Assembly (NCBI GenBank): GCA_003151335.1
Contig: PLXE01000104.1
Span: 62,001 to 126,000, forward strand
Direction of reading: 5' to 3'
Source of the DNA: Acidobacteriaceae bacterium
Lineage (GTDB): Bacteria; Acidobacteriota; Terriglobia; Terriglobales; Acidobacteriaceae
DNA length: 64,000 bases
In this document: in pieces, positions 18,195-27,521 of the stretch
Position numbering within the stretch: position 1 is the first letter of the stretch
Layout of the letters: every line of letters starts with the position of its first letter
Notes under the pieces: generated by a model
The model's input: the letters and a program-made list of their open reading frames with translations, nothing else
The model's database searches: none
What the model was told of the DNA's origin: nothing
Program-made: the position numbers and the translations under genes

Positions 18195-19730
18195 TTACGG
18201 TGCGTCTTCTGCTTGCGATCGCCGCGGAAGCAACAGACTGGAACTATAACCGACCGCGAAGGTAATCACGCTGCCGATCAGCACGTACCAGGGGAAGGGA
18301 ATTGGCCGACGTAGTGCCAGGGTTGCAAACGGCGCGCCGGTTGCCCGCTGCAGCCAATGCAGCATTCCGGCGCCCTGCCAGATGTAAACGTTGGCGCAGA
18401 ATCCAATCGCCATCCCAATCATGCTGCCGCGCTCATTGGCGCGACGCGTGAGCACTCCCAGCAGAAACACTCCCAGCAGCGCGCCATACGCGACCGAGAC
18501 GATGCTGAGGCCAAGCTCAACCACTTTGCCGCCGCGCCGCGACAGGATCGCCAGCCCGAACAGCGCCAATCCCCACGCGATGGTCGCCAGGCGCGACAGC
18601 AGCACGCGCCGGCGCTCGGGTGTGTCAGGTCTTCGCCGCAGGTAGAAATCGACCATCGTCGTGGACGAGAGCGAGTTTAGCGCCGCGCTCAGATTCGACA
18701 TCGCCGCGGCAAGAATGGCTGCAACCAGAACGCCCGAGATGCCATGCGGCATGTACGTCACGATGAATGTGGGAAAGATGCGATCAGGCTTGTCGAACGG
18801 CAGCGCTGGCGGCGAGAGGCGATAGAACACCCACAGCATGGCGCCGATCAGCAGGAAGAGCGAGAACTGGAAGAACACCGCAATCCCGCTGCTGAGTAAC
18901 GCCAGCTTCGATTGCGCTTCGCTGCGGGCGGCCAGCAGTCGCTGCACAATCAGTTGATCGGTGCCGTGGCTTGCGGTGGTAAGAAATGCTCCGCCGATCA
19001 CTCCCGACCAGAAGGTATAAGTCCGGTAGAAGTCAGGCGTGAAGTCGAAGACGCGAAACTTGCCGGCACTCGCCGCCTGCGCGTGAATGGTGGCCCATCC
19101 GCCGGGCACCAAGTGCAGGATGGTGAACAGGCCAACCAGTGTGCCAGCCAGATAAATGCCGAGTTGTATGACATCGGTCCAGATGACCGCGGCCATTCCG
19201 CCCTCGAACGTGTACAGCAGCGTAAGCAGGGTGACGATGCCGATGGAAATCACATCGCGCTGCAGTTCGCTCATGTTGCCGAGAAGCGGTCCCAGCGCGA
19301 TTCCTACGACGAGTGCAACCGCAAAGATGCGCACTCCTTCCGCCGCGGCGCGCGTCACCAGAAACAGCCCGGCGGTCAGCGAGCGTAACCGGCCTCCGAA
19401 GCGGCGCTCGATGAGTTGGTAGGCCGTGAAGAGGTCGCCGCGAAAGTAATGCGGCAGCAGCAGGTAGCTGATGATGACCCGTCCGACCAGATAACCCATC
19501 ACCAGTTGCAGGAAGGTGAAGTTGGTGTCGTAGGCAAGTCCGGGCACGCCGATGATGGTGAGCGTGCTGGTTTCGGCGGCCACGATGGAAAGTGCAATCG
19601 CCCACCAGGGAATGTTGCGGTCGGCCAGGAAGTAGGCGCGCAGGGAACTCTGCTTTTTGCGGAAGCGCAGCCCGAACAGCGTAATGCCCACCAGGTAAAC
19701 CGCAATCAGCGCAAGGTCGAAGAGGTTCAT
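18195..19730 (-). CDS. Sodium:solute symporter (SSS family)
   Basis: A 511-residue transporter with about 13 helices. Hallmarks are YFLADRNIPWWAIALSIVAAE near helix 2, the TDVIQ segment in helix 6, and SSTTMVDFY near the sodium site (Ser-Ser-Thr in helix 8-9). Such proteins couple sodium influx to uptake of sugars, amino acids or organic acids; the solute is unknown. ATG 19730 begins at the first helix; the open frame to 19763 has only a TTG. It is upstream of the APC permease gene with 6 bases between. Confidence 0.88.
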   Translation of the reverse strand: MNLFDLALIAVYLVGITLFGLRFRKKQSSLRAYFLADRNIPWWAIALSIVAAETSTLTIIGVPGLAYDTNFTFLQLVMGYLVGRVIISYLLLPHYFRGDLFTAYQLIERRFGGRLRSLTAGLFLVTRAAAEGVRIFAVALVVGIALGPLLGNMSELQRDVISIGIVTLLTLLYTFEGGMAAVIWTDVIQLGIYLAGTLVGLFTILHLVPGGWATIHAQAASAGKFRVFDFTPDFYRTYTFWSGVIGGAFLTTASHGTDQLIVQRLLAARSEAQSKLALLSSGIAVFFQFSLFLLIGAMLWVFYRLSPPALPFDKPDRIFPTFIVTYMPHGISGVLVAAILAAAMSNLSAALNSLSSTTMVDFYLRRRPDTPERRRVLLSRLATIAWGLALFGLAILSRRGGKVVELGLSIVSVAYGALLGVFLLGVLTRRANERGSMIGMAIGFCANVYIWQGAGMLHWLQRATGAPFATLALRRPIPFPWYVLIGSVITFAVGYSSSLLLPRRSQAEDAP

Positions 19731-19790
19731 GGCGGGAGAGGTGACACTCGGGACGATACCCAAAATAAGGACTGAAGCACAATTTGTAAA

Positions 19791-19882
19791 TTGTCATTAC
19801 GAGCGCCCGGTTTTGGCGCGAGGAATCTGCTCTTTCCCCCAACCACGCAACAGCAGATCCCTCGCTGCGCTCGTGATGACAA
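19791..19882. repeat. 92-bp palindromic intergenic element
   Basis: The termini TTGTCATTACGAGCG and CGCTCGTGATGACAA match as inverted repeats at 14 of 15 positions. A second, inner inverted pair (GCGAGGAATCTGCT / AGCAGATCCCTCGC) matches at 13 of 14. The whole can fold as one long hairpin. Related ends occur at 49240-49275 and 59685-59836. Confidence 0.8.
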
Positions 19883-19950
19883 ATCCAGCTGGGATTTCTT
19901 GGTCTTGTACGCGTCTTAACAATCCGAAACTGATCAATAAGAGTGACCCG

Positions 19951-21078
19951 CTACGCTGGGATCCGCGACACGGCCCGCTTCAACGCCCCGAGAAACTGTT
20001 GGTTCTGCTCAGGAGTGCCGACGGTCACGCGGAAGGCATCGGGCGCTCCCCACGGTCCGCTCATCTGACGAACGATGACGCCATTGTCCTGCAGGGCCCG
20101 GCAAAGGCTGGCCGCATCTTCGCCCACGCGACAGAAAAGGAAGTTTGCCCACGTGGGAGTCACGCGAATTCCCATGTCTGAAATGGCCTGGGTCAGCACC
20201 TTCGCTTCGGCAGCATTCGTCCGCACCGCTCGCTGAACGTGGCCGGTGTCCGCCAGTGCCGCCAGCGCTCCCGCCTCGCCCAGCGACGAAACCATGAATG
20301 CCGTTTTCATGCGCGCAAAATAGCCCATCAACTCCGCCGGACCCATTCCATAGCCAACCCGCAGTCCAGCCAGTCCGTGGGCCTTGGAAAAGGTGCGCAG
20401 CACCACGACCCGGCGTTGCTGGCGCACATAATCCAGCGCGTGCGAATACGCGAAGCCACGCTCCGCCGCGAAGTAGCTGGCGTAATCGCAATAGGCCTCA
20501 TCCAGCACGGTGATGACGTGCGACGGCAGCCGATCGAGGAAGCGGTCAATCGCGTTGGCGTCCAGAATTGTTCCCGTGGGATTGTTCGGGTTCGCCAGGT
20601 AGATCAGACGCGTATTGACGTCAACCGCCGCCAGAATGCGATCCAGGTCGTAGCCATCGTTCAGCGTCGGCACTTCGATAAATTGCGCGCCCGTTGCACG
20701 GGTGACGATGGGATAGACGATGAAGGAGAGCTTGCTGGTAATGGCGTTGAGCCCAGGCCCGAGCAACGTCCACGCCATGATGTCGAGCAGGGCGCTGGAA
20801 CCCGCGGTCACCAAAACCTGCGCCGGCTCGATCGCGTGGATCTCCGCCAGACGCGCGGTCAGCTCGGTGACGCCGTTGTCGGGATAGAAATTTACTTCCT
20901 GAGCGGCCGCCTTGATCGCTTCCATGGCCAGCGGAGAGGGGCCGAAGGGATTCTCGTTGGAAGCCATCTTGACACAACGCATGCCGCTCTCCAGTTCCGC
21001 CTGCCGCCGAGGCTTGCCAGGCTTGTAGGTGGCCAGCTTTCGCACGTGCGCCGGCACCAGCTTGCTAAAGTCCGTCAT
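19951..21078 (-). CDS. hisC: Histidinol-phosphate aminotransferase
   Basis: A PLP enzyme (375 residues) that converts imidazole-acetol phosphate to histidinol phosphate in histidine synthesis; close relatives also act on aromatic amino acids. Visible motifs: ASNENPFGPSP near 39, YLANPNNPTGT, the DEAYCDY Asp/Tyr pair, and the PLP lysine in TFSKAHGLAGLRVGY. GGAG precedes ATG 21078. It lies 38 bases after rluB on the same strand, at the end of the trpS-scp-rluB gene run. No other his gene is in the window. Confidence 0.93.
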   Translation of the reverse strand: MTDFSKLVPAHVRKLATYKPGKPRRQAELESGMRCVKMASNENPFGPSPLAMEAIKAAAQEVNFYPDNGVTELTARLAEIHAIEPAQVLVTAGSSALLDIMAWTLLGPGLNAITSKLSFIVYPIVTRATGAQFIEVPTLNDGYDLDRILAAVDVNTRLIYLANPNNPTGTILDANAIDRFLDRLPSHVITVLDEAYCDYASYFAAERGFAYSHALDYVRQQRRVVVLRTFSKAHGLAGLRVGYGMGPAELMGYFARMKTAFMVSSLGEAGALAALADTGHVQRAVRTNAAEAKVLTQAISDMGIRVTPTWANFLFCRVGEDAASLCRALQDNGVIVRQMSGPWGAPDAFRVTVGTPEQNQQFLGALKRAVSRIPA

Positions 21079-21116
21079 TCGATCTCCAGGAGTTCAATCG
21101 CCTCACCATCGCTTTG

Positions 21117-21965
21117 TCATGCTGGCCGAGTCCGCCGCGGCGGACGAGCGGAGGGATCTGATTTTCTTCCCAAACCGTCTGCTCGCGCCGGGCCCTTCAG
21201 TTGCGCCACTTCCCGCGCCGTTAGATGCCGGAACTCACCGGGTTCGACGTCCAACACCAGCGGACCGTAGCGCACCCGCTTGATTTTTTCCACGTGATGT
21301 TCGATTTGTTTGAACATGCGGCGAATCTGCCGGTTGCGCCCTTCCACCAACGTGACCTCGTACCAGGGATTGGCGGCGTCGCGCATCAGCTTGATTAGTA
21401 CCGGCGCGGTTTTCACCGCCGTGGACCTGCGCTTCCAACCCACTTTTGGCACGCGGTCGGCAGGTGTCTTGAGCGACTTTCGTTCTGCCGGAAGCATGAT
21501 GCCTGCGCGCAGCTTGTCGATCTGTTCCTCGGTAGCCTTGCCGGCGATCTTCACCAGATACGTCTTGGCTATGTGCGACGAGGCGTGCATCAACTTCTGC
21601 GCCAACTCGCCGTCGTTGGTCAACAGCAGCAGACCTTCGCTCAGGTAATCGAGACGCCCGACCGGATAAATGCGTGCGCCCACACCACGCACTAGATCTA
21701 AGACCGTCGGACGGCCCTCCGGATCGGTGACCGTAGTCACGTAACCCCTGGGTTTGTTGAGCAGCAGGTAAACCGGACGTTCCGGACCCTTTAGTAACTT
21801 GCCGTTGACTTTGATGTGGTCGTGCTCGATATCGGCCTTGCTGCCCAGTTGGGTGACGATCTGTCCATTCACTGATACCAGTCCGCCGGTGATAAGTTCC
21901 TCGGCCTTTCGCCGCGAAGCGATTCCGGCGGCGGCAATGATCTTCTGTAGTCGTTCAGCAGGCAT
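21117..21965 (-). CDS. rluB: 23S rRNA pseudouridine synthase, RluB/RsuA type
   Basis: Isomerises a specific uridine in rRNA; bacterial genes in this scp context are usually RluB. The 282-residue protein has an N-terminal S4 RNA-binding domain (1-60, LQKIIAAAGIASRRKAEELI) and the catalytic Asp in GRLDYLSEGLLLLTNDG. VEGRNRQIRRM is the conserved loop. The C-terminal tail is basic and Arg/Pro-rich. It starts 5 bases after the scpB stop, so it belongs to the same operon. Confidence 0.92.
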   Translation of the reverse strand: MPAERLQKIIAAAGIASRRKAEELITGGLVSVNGQIVTQLGSKADIEHDHIKVNGKLLKGPERPVYLLLNKPRGYVTTVTDPEGRPTVLDLVRGVGARIYPVGRLDYLSEGLLLLTNDGELAQKLMHASSHIAKTYLVKIAGKATEEQIDKLRAGIMLPAERKSLKTPADRVPKVGWKRRSTAVKTAPVLIKLMRDAANPWYEVTLVEGRNRQIRRMFKQIEHHVEKIKRVRYGPLVLDVEPGEFRHLTAREVAQLKGPARADGLGRKSDPSARPPRRTRPA

Positions 21966-21970
21966 AGCAG

Positions 21971-22939
21971 CTATGTCTTCTCCGGCGAACTTCCGGCTTC
22001 AGCTTCGGTAACGTAGGTTCCGTCGGCGGGGACTATGCTGTCGCCTTTGGGAGGATTGGCGGTGGAGTTTTCGGGAAGGGCGTGGGTTGCCGATTGTGAT
22101 TCGTCCGGTCCTGAAACTTCGAGCGGAAGCTCGGTGCTTCGCTCAGCTTTTTCTGCGCCCGCGGCGAACAAGTCAGCTTGCGGGTCACCGAGTTTCTCGA
22201 ACTCTTCCATGCTGGGCAGCTCAGAGACATCGTTCAGCCCGAAGCGCAGCAGGAACTCCTTCGTCGTCCGGTAGAGAATTGGACGGCCGATGACTTGCTT
22301 GCGCCCGGCGGTGGTGATCAGCTTGCGGTCGAGCAGGGTGGCGATCACGCCGGAAGTATCGACGCCGCGAATTTCGCTGATCTCCGGCACCGTGACCGGC
22401 TGCTTGTAGGCAATTACGGCGAGCGTTTCCAGGGCCTGCAACGACAGTCGCACCGGCGGCTTCAGACTCTTGGCAAAGTTCACCACCACATCGTGATGCT
22501 CGGGCTTGGTCGCCATGCGGTAGCCACCGGCGATCTGGCGAATCTCCATGCCGCGTTCAGCGGAGGCGTACTCGGCAACCAACGCGTTGATGATGCCGCT
22601 CACATGCGCTTTGATGGTTCTAAGCTCTTCCTTGGCCTCGGCCTTCTTGTCCTTCTCGCTGAGGGGCGCACTCTCAGCGGCAGGCGGAGCTTCCGCGGGC
22701 GCATTCTGGGCGGCTTCGGGTGGTGCGGGCGCATCCTCGAACGCAGCGTCGTCGGCCAACTCGTCGCTCTGCGCCGCTGCGGGGCCATCCGAAATGATTT
22801 GGTTGAGCGCGAGGCGGGCATCCTCCTCCGCGCGCAACTCTGCCAGCACCTCATCGCGTAACAGCGAGGCAAGCTGGTCCAGCGTCACCGGCTCTTCGGT
22901 GGCGTAGATGATGGCTTCGACTTTGGCTTTCAGGCTCAT
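21971..22939 (-). CDS. scpB: Segregation and condensation protein ScpB
   Basis: Kleisin-interacting winged-helix protein that works with ScpA and SMC in chromosome condensation. The 322-residue product has the ScpB core in two parts: an N-terminal helix set (MSLKAKVEAIIYATEEPVTLDQLA) and the winged-helix segment with LETLAVIAYKQPVTVPEISEIRGVDTSGVI. An Ala/Pro/Glu-rich insert (about 60-95) and a long acidic C-terminal tail make it longer than usual. ATG 22939 overlaps the scpA stop (ATGA), showing translational coupling. Confidence 0.93.
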   Translation of the reverse strand: MSLKAKVEAIIYATEEPVTLDQLASLLRDEVLAELRAEEDARLALNQIISDGPAAAQSDELADDAAFEDAPAPPEAAQNAPAEAPPAAESAPLSEKDKKAEAKEELRTIKAHVSGIINALVAEYASAERGMEIRQIAGGYRMATKPEHHDVVVNFAKSLKPPVRLSLQALETLAVIAYKQPVTVPEISEIRGVDTSGVIATLLDRKLITTAGRKQVIGRPILYRTTKEFLLRFGLNDVSELPSMEEFEKLGDPQADLFAAGAEKAERSTELPLEVSGPDESQSATHALPENSTANPPKGDSIVPADGTYVTEAEAGSSPEKT

Positions 22940-23793
22940 GTCCAATCATCCTGCACCGGCGGATTCCCCGTCATCAGCGCGTCGAAGCCGGTGTGCTTCT
23001 TCAGCACGATCTCGCCGAAGACGTTGTCCTGGCGCGCCAGTACCGCCTGCAGGCGAATCAACTCCAGAATCGCCAGGAACGCGCACACCAGCGCCGACCG
23101 GGAGCGCATGTTGCGCAACAATTGTTTCAGCCGGATGGGCCGGTCCTCCAGCGAAAGCCGCCGCCGCACGTAATCTATCATTTGCGCAACGGTGACCGTA
23201 TCGTCATCCACGTTGAACGACGGCTTGTGCCGCGCCCGATCCAGAATTTGCTGGAAAGTTCTGACCAGGTCCACCACGTCGGCGGCCATTTCCGGCTCCG
23301 TGCCCTCGGCATCGCGAAATTCCTTCAGCGCCGGATTCGACCACACCGCTTCCTCGATTTGCTGCTTCTGCATCAGCATCTGCGCCGCCGTCTTGAAGCG
23401 CTCGTGCTCCAGCAGCCGGTTGACCAGCTCCAATCGCGGATCTTCTTCCGCGCCAGGGCCGGCGGGATCGCGCGGCAGCAACATCTTCGATTTGATGTGG
23501 ATGAGCAGCGACGCCGTGTAGATGAACTCGGCGGCAACGTCCACATCGAACTGCTTCATCGACTCGACGTATTTCAGGTACTGCTCGGTGATTTTCGCGA
23601 TCGGAATGTCATAGATGTCGATGTCCTGCTTGCGGATGAGATCGAGCAGCAGATCGAGCGGGCCGTCGTACACCTGGCCCACCATGACGGAGAAGGACGA
23701 CTGGTCGGCGCCGTCCTTGCGCGGGAGCGCCGGCGGGGCAGCGGATTGCGCCGTCTCTGTGGTACTCGGTGCGGACTGAGAATCCTGGGCCAT
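22936..23793 (-). CDS. scpA: Segregation and condensation protein ScpA
   Basis: The bacterial kleisin subunit that bridges the two SMC heads. The 285-residue protein has the typical N-terminal VYDGPLDLLLDLIRKQDIDIYDIPI box and LKYVESMKQFDVDVAAEFI, and a C-terminal winged-helix (RSALVCAFLAILELIRLQ). The first 30 residues are low-complexity. ATG 23793 has no clear SD; a TTG three codons earlier is the alternative. A 281-base repeat-filled gap separates it from trpS upstream. Confidence 0.93.
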   Translation of the reverse strand: MAQDSQSAPSTTETAQSAAPPALPRKDGADQSSFSVMVGQVYDGPLDLLLDLIRKQDIDIYDIPIAKITEQYLKYVESMKQFDVDVAAEFIYTASLLIHIKSKMLLPRDPAGPGAEEDPRLELVNRLLEHERFKTAAQMLMQKQQIEEAVWSNPALKEFRDAEGTEPEMAADVVDLVRTFQQILDRARHKPSFNVDDDTVTVAQMIDYVRRRLSLEDRPIRLKQLLRNMRSRSALVCAFLAILELIRLQAVLARQDNVFGEIVLKKHTGFDALMTGNPPVQDDWT

Positions 23794-23805
23794 TGAAGTC
23801 AAAAA

Positions 23806-24078
23806 TCATTCACCACGGAGGTGCGGAGGACACGGAGTTTTGTCTATTAGAAAACCATTTCAAAATCGGTTTGTATCAGGGCACGGCTTCAGCCGTGCCG
23901 CAACCGTCAGCAACCACTTAGGCTTCAGCCCCTGAGGGACTTGGTTTTGCAAGGGCTAAAGCCCTGACCTTTCCTCCGCTTCGTTCGGCACGACTAAAGT
24001 CGTGCCCTGATACACCCCAAGACGACTTGCAAGATGAGTTCTCAGAAGTCTTTTCTGTGCCTCTGTGGTGAATCTCAC
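23806..24078. repeat. Nested palindromic repeat block between trpS and scpA
   Basis: The outer pair is ATTCACCACGGAGG (from 23807) against CCTCTGTGGTGAAT (to 24074). Inside lies a 139-bp element with perfect 12-bp ends TATCAGGGCACG (23874-23885) and CGTGCCCTGATA (24001-24012). Inside that are small hairpins (GGCACGGCTTCAGCCGTGCC, AGGGCTAAAGCCCT, GGCACGACTAAAGTCGTGCC). There is no coding potential. Confidence 0.8.
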
Positions 24079-25157
24079 GATTTGCTCTCGGCGACATTTT
24101 GCCCCGGCGCTTCGTACTCATGCGACAGGTTGGCGGCCTCGCGCGCTTCCGCCATGGTTGCCTCCGCAACGGCACGCGCTTTCGTCGAGCCCTCTTCGAG
24201 AATGTCCCATGCCAGCTTGGGATTCGCCTCATACTTCTGCCTGCGTTCCTGCATGGGGCCCAGCACGCGCCACAGGCTGTCTGACGCCCACTGTTTACAC
24301 TCAATACAGCCGATACCCGCAGTACGGCAGCCTTCGTTCACCTTGGCCATAGTTTCGGCGCTGCTGAAAATCTTGTGCAGGTCACCAACCGGGCAAACGT
24401 CGGGATTGCCAGGATCGGTGCGCCTGATGCGCGCCGGATCAGTCACCATGGTCTTCAGCTTCTGGCGCAAGGAAGCTTCGGGCTCGCTCAGCAAGATCGT
24501 GTTGCCGTATGACTTCGACATCTTGCGGCCATCGGTGCCCGGCAGTTTCGGAGACGGCGTCAACAGTGGCTTTGGCTCGGGAAAAACCATGCCACGCTGC
24601 GGATCGCGATCGCCCGCGTGCAGCTTGCGCGGATAGAACTGGTTGAAGCGCCGCGCAACTTCGCGCGTCAGCTCCACGTGCGGCACCTGGTCTTCGCCGA
24701 CCGGAACAAAATCGGCCTGGTAAATCAAAATGTCAGCCGACTGCAACAGCGGATATCCCAGAAAACCATAGGTGCCGAGGTCCTTGTCCTTGAGGTTCTC
24801 GCGCTGCTCTTTGTAGCTGGGCACTCGCTCCAGCCATCCCAGCGGCGTGATCATGCTGAACAGCAGGTGCAACTCGGCGTGCTGCAGCACGTGCGACTGG
24901 ATGAACAACGTGCTGCGCTCGGGATCGAGCCCGGCCGCGAGGTAGTCGATCATGACCTCGAGCGAGTTCTGCTTGACGCTGCGCGTGTCGGCGTAGTCGG
25001 TGGTCAGGGCGTGCCAGTCGGCGATGAAGAAGAAGCAGTCATACTGGTCCTGCAAGCCCACCCAATTGCGCAGCGCGCCGACATAATTGCCGAGGTGCAG
25101 CTTTCCGGTAGGTCGCATTCCGCTGAGCACGCGGCCTTTTTTGGGTGGCGAAGGCAT
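24075..25157 (-). CDS. trpS: Tryptophanyl-tRNA synthetase
   Basis: Class I aminoacyl-tRNA synthetase charging tRNA-Trp. The 360-residue protein has the HIGH-type motif HLGN at 21-24 (GKLHLGNYVG) and the KMSKS loop (DGRKMSKSYGN). IADWHALTTDY and PVGEDQVPHVELTREVA are family landmarks. The start ATG overlaps the stop of the site-2 protease gene (TAATG), so the two are coupled. The stop abuts a repeat block. Confidence 0.97.
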   Translation of the reverse strand: MPSPPKKGRVLSGMRPTGKLHLGNYVGALRNWVGLQDQYDCFFFIADWHALTTDYADTRSVKQNSLEVMIDYLAAGLDPERSTLFIQSHVLQHAELHLLFSMITPLGWLERVPSYKEQRENLKDKDLGTYGFLGYPLLQSADILIYQADFVPVGEDQVPHVELTREVARRFNQFYPRKLHAGDRDPQRGMVFPEPKPLLTPSPKLPGTDGRKMSKSYGNTILLSEPEASLRQKLKTMVTDPARIRRTDPGNPDVCPVGDLHKIFSSAETMAKVNEGCRTAGIGCIECKQWASDSLWRVLGPMQERRQKYEANPKLAWDILEEGSTKARAVAEATMAEAREAANLSHEYEAPGQNVAESKS

Positions 25158-25861
25158 TAGAGTCCCAACAGAAATCCGTTAAAGAAATTCAACACCGGGT
25201 ACATGAAAGCCCCCAGCACGCTGCCGCCGAAGAACATGAGGATCACCAATCCCCACATGCCGACGCGGTCGTACACCTGCAGCACGCCTTCGGAAAGGAA
25301 GTGCCGGATGACGTGGCTGCCGTCGAGCGGGGGAATCGGGATGAGGTTAAAAACCCCCAGCAGAACGTTGATCACCATGGCTGCGTACAGCAACGCGCCG
25401 ATGGGCACAATGGCGCCCGCATCGGACGGCATGATTTGCGCCAGCTCTCCGGTCGAGGCCCCCCGAGCCAGCGCGAAGACCACAAGCCTTCCAACCTGCG
25501 AGGCATGGGCCACGACGATCAGTCCGACGACCGCGACCGCTGCGGTCAGGAAGTTGCTGACCGGGCCCGCCACCGAGGTCAGGATGTCATCCCTGACGTA
25601 ATGCTTAAAGTTGCGGGGATCCACCGGGGTTGGTTTGGCCCAGCCAATGACCGGGAAATGCGTAATCATGGCGATCGCCGGCAGCAGAATGGTGCCCACC
25701 GGATCGATGTGCTTGATGGGATTCAGGCTGACGCGCCCCAGCATGCGGGCGGTCGGATCGCCCAGGCGCGACGCCATCCAGGCGTGCGCCGACTCGTGCA
25801 CACTGATGGCAAACAGGAACACGATGATCTGGAAAACGATGTCGATGGCGCTAAAGTGCAT
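25157..25861 (-). CDS. Site-2 protease family (M50) membrane protein
   Basis: An intramembrane zinc metalloprotease of 234 residues with about six helices. The zinc motif is HESAH at residues 22-26 (FAISVHESAHAWM) and the third ligand is the Asp in NLIPIPPLDGSHV. Short proteins of this subfamily lack a PDZ domain, as here. Their substrates are usually unknown; membrane-bound regulators or signal-peptide remnants are candidates. It is the first gene of the run leading to trpS, with a 1-base overlap. Confidence 0.9.
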   Translation of the reverse strand: MHFSAIDIVFQIIVFLFAISVHESAHAWMASRLGDPTARMLGRVSLNPIKHIDPVGTILLPAIAMITHFPVIGWAKPTPVDPRNFKHYVRDDILTSVAGPVSNFLTAAVAVVGLIVVAHASQVGRLVVFALARGASTGELAQIMPSDAGAIVPIGALLYAAMVINVLLGVFNLIPIPPLDGSHVIRHFLSEGVLQVYDRVGMWGLVILMFFGGSVLGAFMYPVLNFFNGFLLGL

Positions 25862-25972
25862 CGCGGTTTGCCTTCGATACTAACATGGGGAAAGCGGAGT
25901 CCCGCGCCGGGCGGACGCGAACCAGCAATTGATTGCGCACCAACTTTCCTAGAGCGTGTTTCAAAATCGGTT

Positions 25973-26005
25973 GGGCCTCACATCAGATAGTTAGGTGTGA
26001 GGCCC
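25973..26005 (-). terminator. Terminator-like hairpin after the HAF-repeat protein gene
   Basis: A perfect 10-bp stem GGGCCTCACA/TGTGAGGCCC with a 13-base loop lies 24 bases beyond the stop at 26030. On the minus strand it is followed by AACCGATTTTG. The 14 bases next to it (25959-25972) recur beside another hairpin at 23858. Confidence 0.6.
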
Positions 26006-26029
26006 AGGTGTGGATGAACAGAATTTCAG

Positions 26030-27304
26030 TTACGGCGTGATCTCCCAGATGACGCCGTAGCCATGCGTGCCGCCTTGCGATGCGGTGCCGTAAAGGTTGC
26101 CACTGGTGTCAACGAACACGCTCCCGTACGGAACTCCTCCGTCGCTACCGCCAGTGAAGTCGTAAAGGTCGGTTTCCGTCCAGCCGCCGCCAGAAGGCGT
26201 CAGCTTGAAAACCGAGCCGGCTCCATGAGCACCGTCCTGCTTCGTTGTGCCGTACAGATTACCTGCGGCGTCCATCATCAGGCTGTCATAGGGCCCCGGC
26301 AAGTGGGCAGACCCGGTAAAGCCGTAAACCACGCCGAATGTCCAACTGCCCCCGGAGGGCATCAGTTGGTACACGGTGCCGCCGCTACCTGGCCCGCCGC
26401 CACTGGTGGCCGCGTAGAGATTGCCCGCGCCGTCAAACACAACGCCGCCAAATGGATTGCCTCCGTCAGTTGCGTTCTGCAACGAGTACAGAGTGTTCTC
26501 TACCCAGCCGGATCCGGAGGGCGTCAACTGGAAAACTGTCCCATACCCGTGAGCGCCACCGGCATACGTCGTGCCGTAGAGGTTGCCGGCTGCATCGAGG
26601 ACGACGCTGCTGTAGGGATTTTCGCCATCGCTGGAGCCGCTGAAAGTGTGAATCGCGCGCTCCGTCCAGCCGCCCCCCGAGGGCGTCAGTTCATACACAA
26701 CACCCTGAGCGTTCACGCCCCCGAAGAAGGTTGTACCGTAGACATTGCCCGCCTGATCGAATGTGAGCTGACCATATCCAGGATTGGCGCCGTCACTGGA
26801 TCCACTGAACTGGTAGAGCACGGTTTCCGTCCAGAAGCAGAGAATGCTTTTGCAGATTGTCGCTGGCGGCCTCAGGTGGAACACCGTGCCACAGCCTACG
26901 CCGCAATTGTGGCCTCCGAATTCGGTGGTGCCGTAAATCGTCCCGTCGTGACCGAACACGACTGCGGCGATGGGAGCGCTTCCGTCCGCCCGTCCGGTAA
27001 AACTGTAAAGCGGGCTAAAGATCCACCCCGAGCCGTTGCGGGCCAGCTTGAAAACGGTGCCGCGATTGGAGCCGCCACCCTGATACGCCGTGCCGTAGAA
27101 GACGCCTCCGCGCGCGGCTAAGCCCGCTTCCGGGTACGCCCCATCCGGTCCGCCAGTGAAGTTATAGATCACCTGGTAGGTCTGGGCCTGCGCCGGCGGC
27201 ACCGAGATAAATGTCAGCACCAAGATGATTGCCATCGCCAGCACAGCGGTTGCGGCCGGCGAATACTCGCGAATAAGACTCTGAGATTGGCGTTTACAAT
27301 TCAT
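26030..27304 (-). CDS. Secreted HAF/Gloeo-Verruco-repeat protein
   Basis: A 424-residue exported protein made almost wholly of about nine repeats of roughly 40 residues with the pattern GNLYGTTxxGGxxGxGTVFxLTPSGxGW (the TIGR03803-type repeat). A beta-propeller-like fold is likely. Residues 1-41 are a long signal peptide (AVLAMAIILVLTFISVPPAQAQ). ATG 27304 has GGAGG 8 bases upstream; the frame upstream to 27463 is not used. Function unknown; such proteins are abundant in acidobacteria and verrucomicrobia. Confidence 0.85.
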   Translation of the reverse strand: MNCKRQSQSLIREYSPAATAVLAMAIILVLTFISVPPAQAQTYQVIYNFTGGPDGAYPEAGLAARGGVFYGTAYQGGGSNRGTVFKLARNGSGWIFSPLYSFTGRADGSAPIAAVVFGHDGTIYGTTEFGGHNCGVGCGTVFHLRPPATICKSILCFWTETVLYQFSGSSDGANPGYGQLTFDQAGNVYGTTFFGGVNAQGVVYELTPSGGGWTERAIHTFSGSSDGENPYSSVVLDAAGNLYGTTYAGGAHGYGTVFQLTPSGSGWVENTLYSLQNATDGGNPFGGVVFDGAGNLYAATSGGGPGSGGTVYQLMPSGGSWTFGVVYGFTGSAHLPGPYDSLMMDAAGNLYGTTKQDGAHGAGSVFKLTPSGGGWTETDLYDFTGGSDGGVPYGSVFVDTSGNLYGTASQGGTHGYGVIWEITP

Positions 27305-27521
27305 GGGGCTTTCCTCCTCGCCATTTCGCTTGCGTGCAATGCAGGCAACGGTTTTGTCAGTGACTTGTACCACAAAAGTTGGGTGCAAGGGAAAGAGTCT
27401 CCCTTGGTTAGCACATGATATGTCCGATTGAGATAGCACGTGAAATGTCCGCTTTTCGGGCAACGGCTTGACTGCGGAATGGCCGCGGCATATTGTTCCA
27501 ACTCCATGGAGGACATCCCCA

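Noticed and set aside
26030-27304. Tandem repeats as a CRISPR-like or satellite DNA array
   Set aside because: The repeats are codon-phased, diverged protein repeats of the HAF/Gloeo-Verruco type in one open frame.
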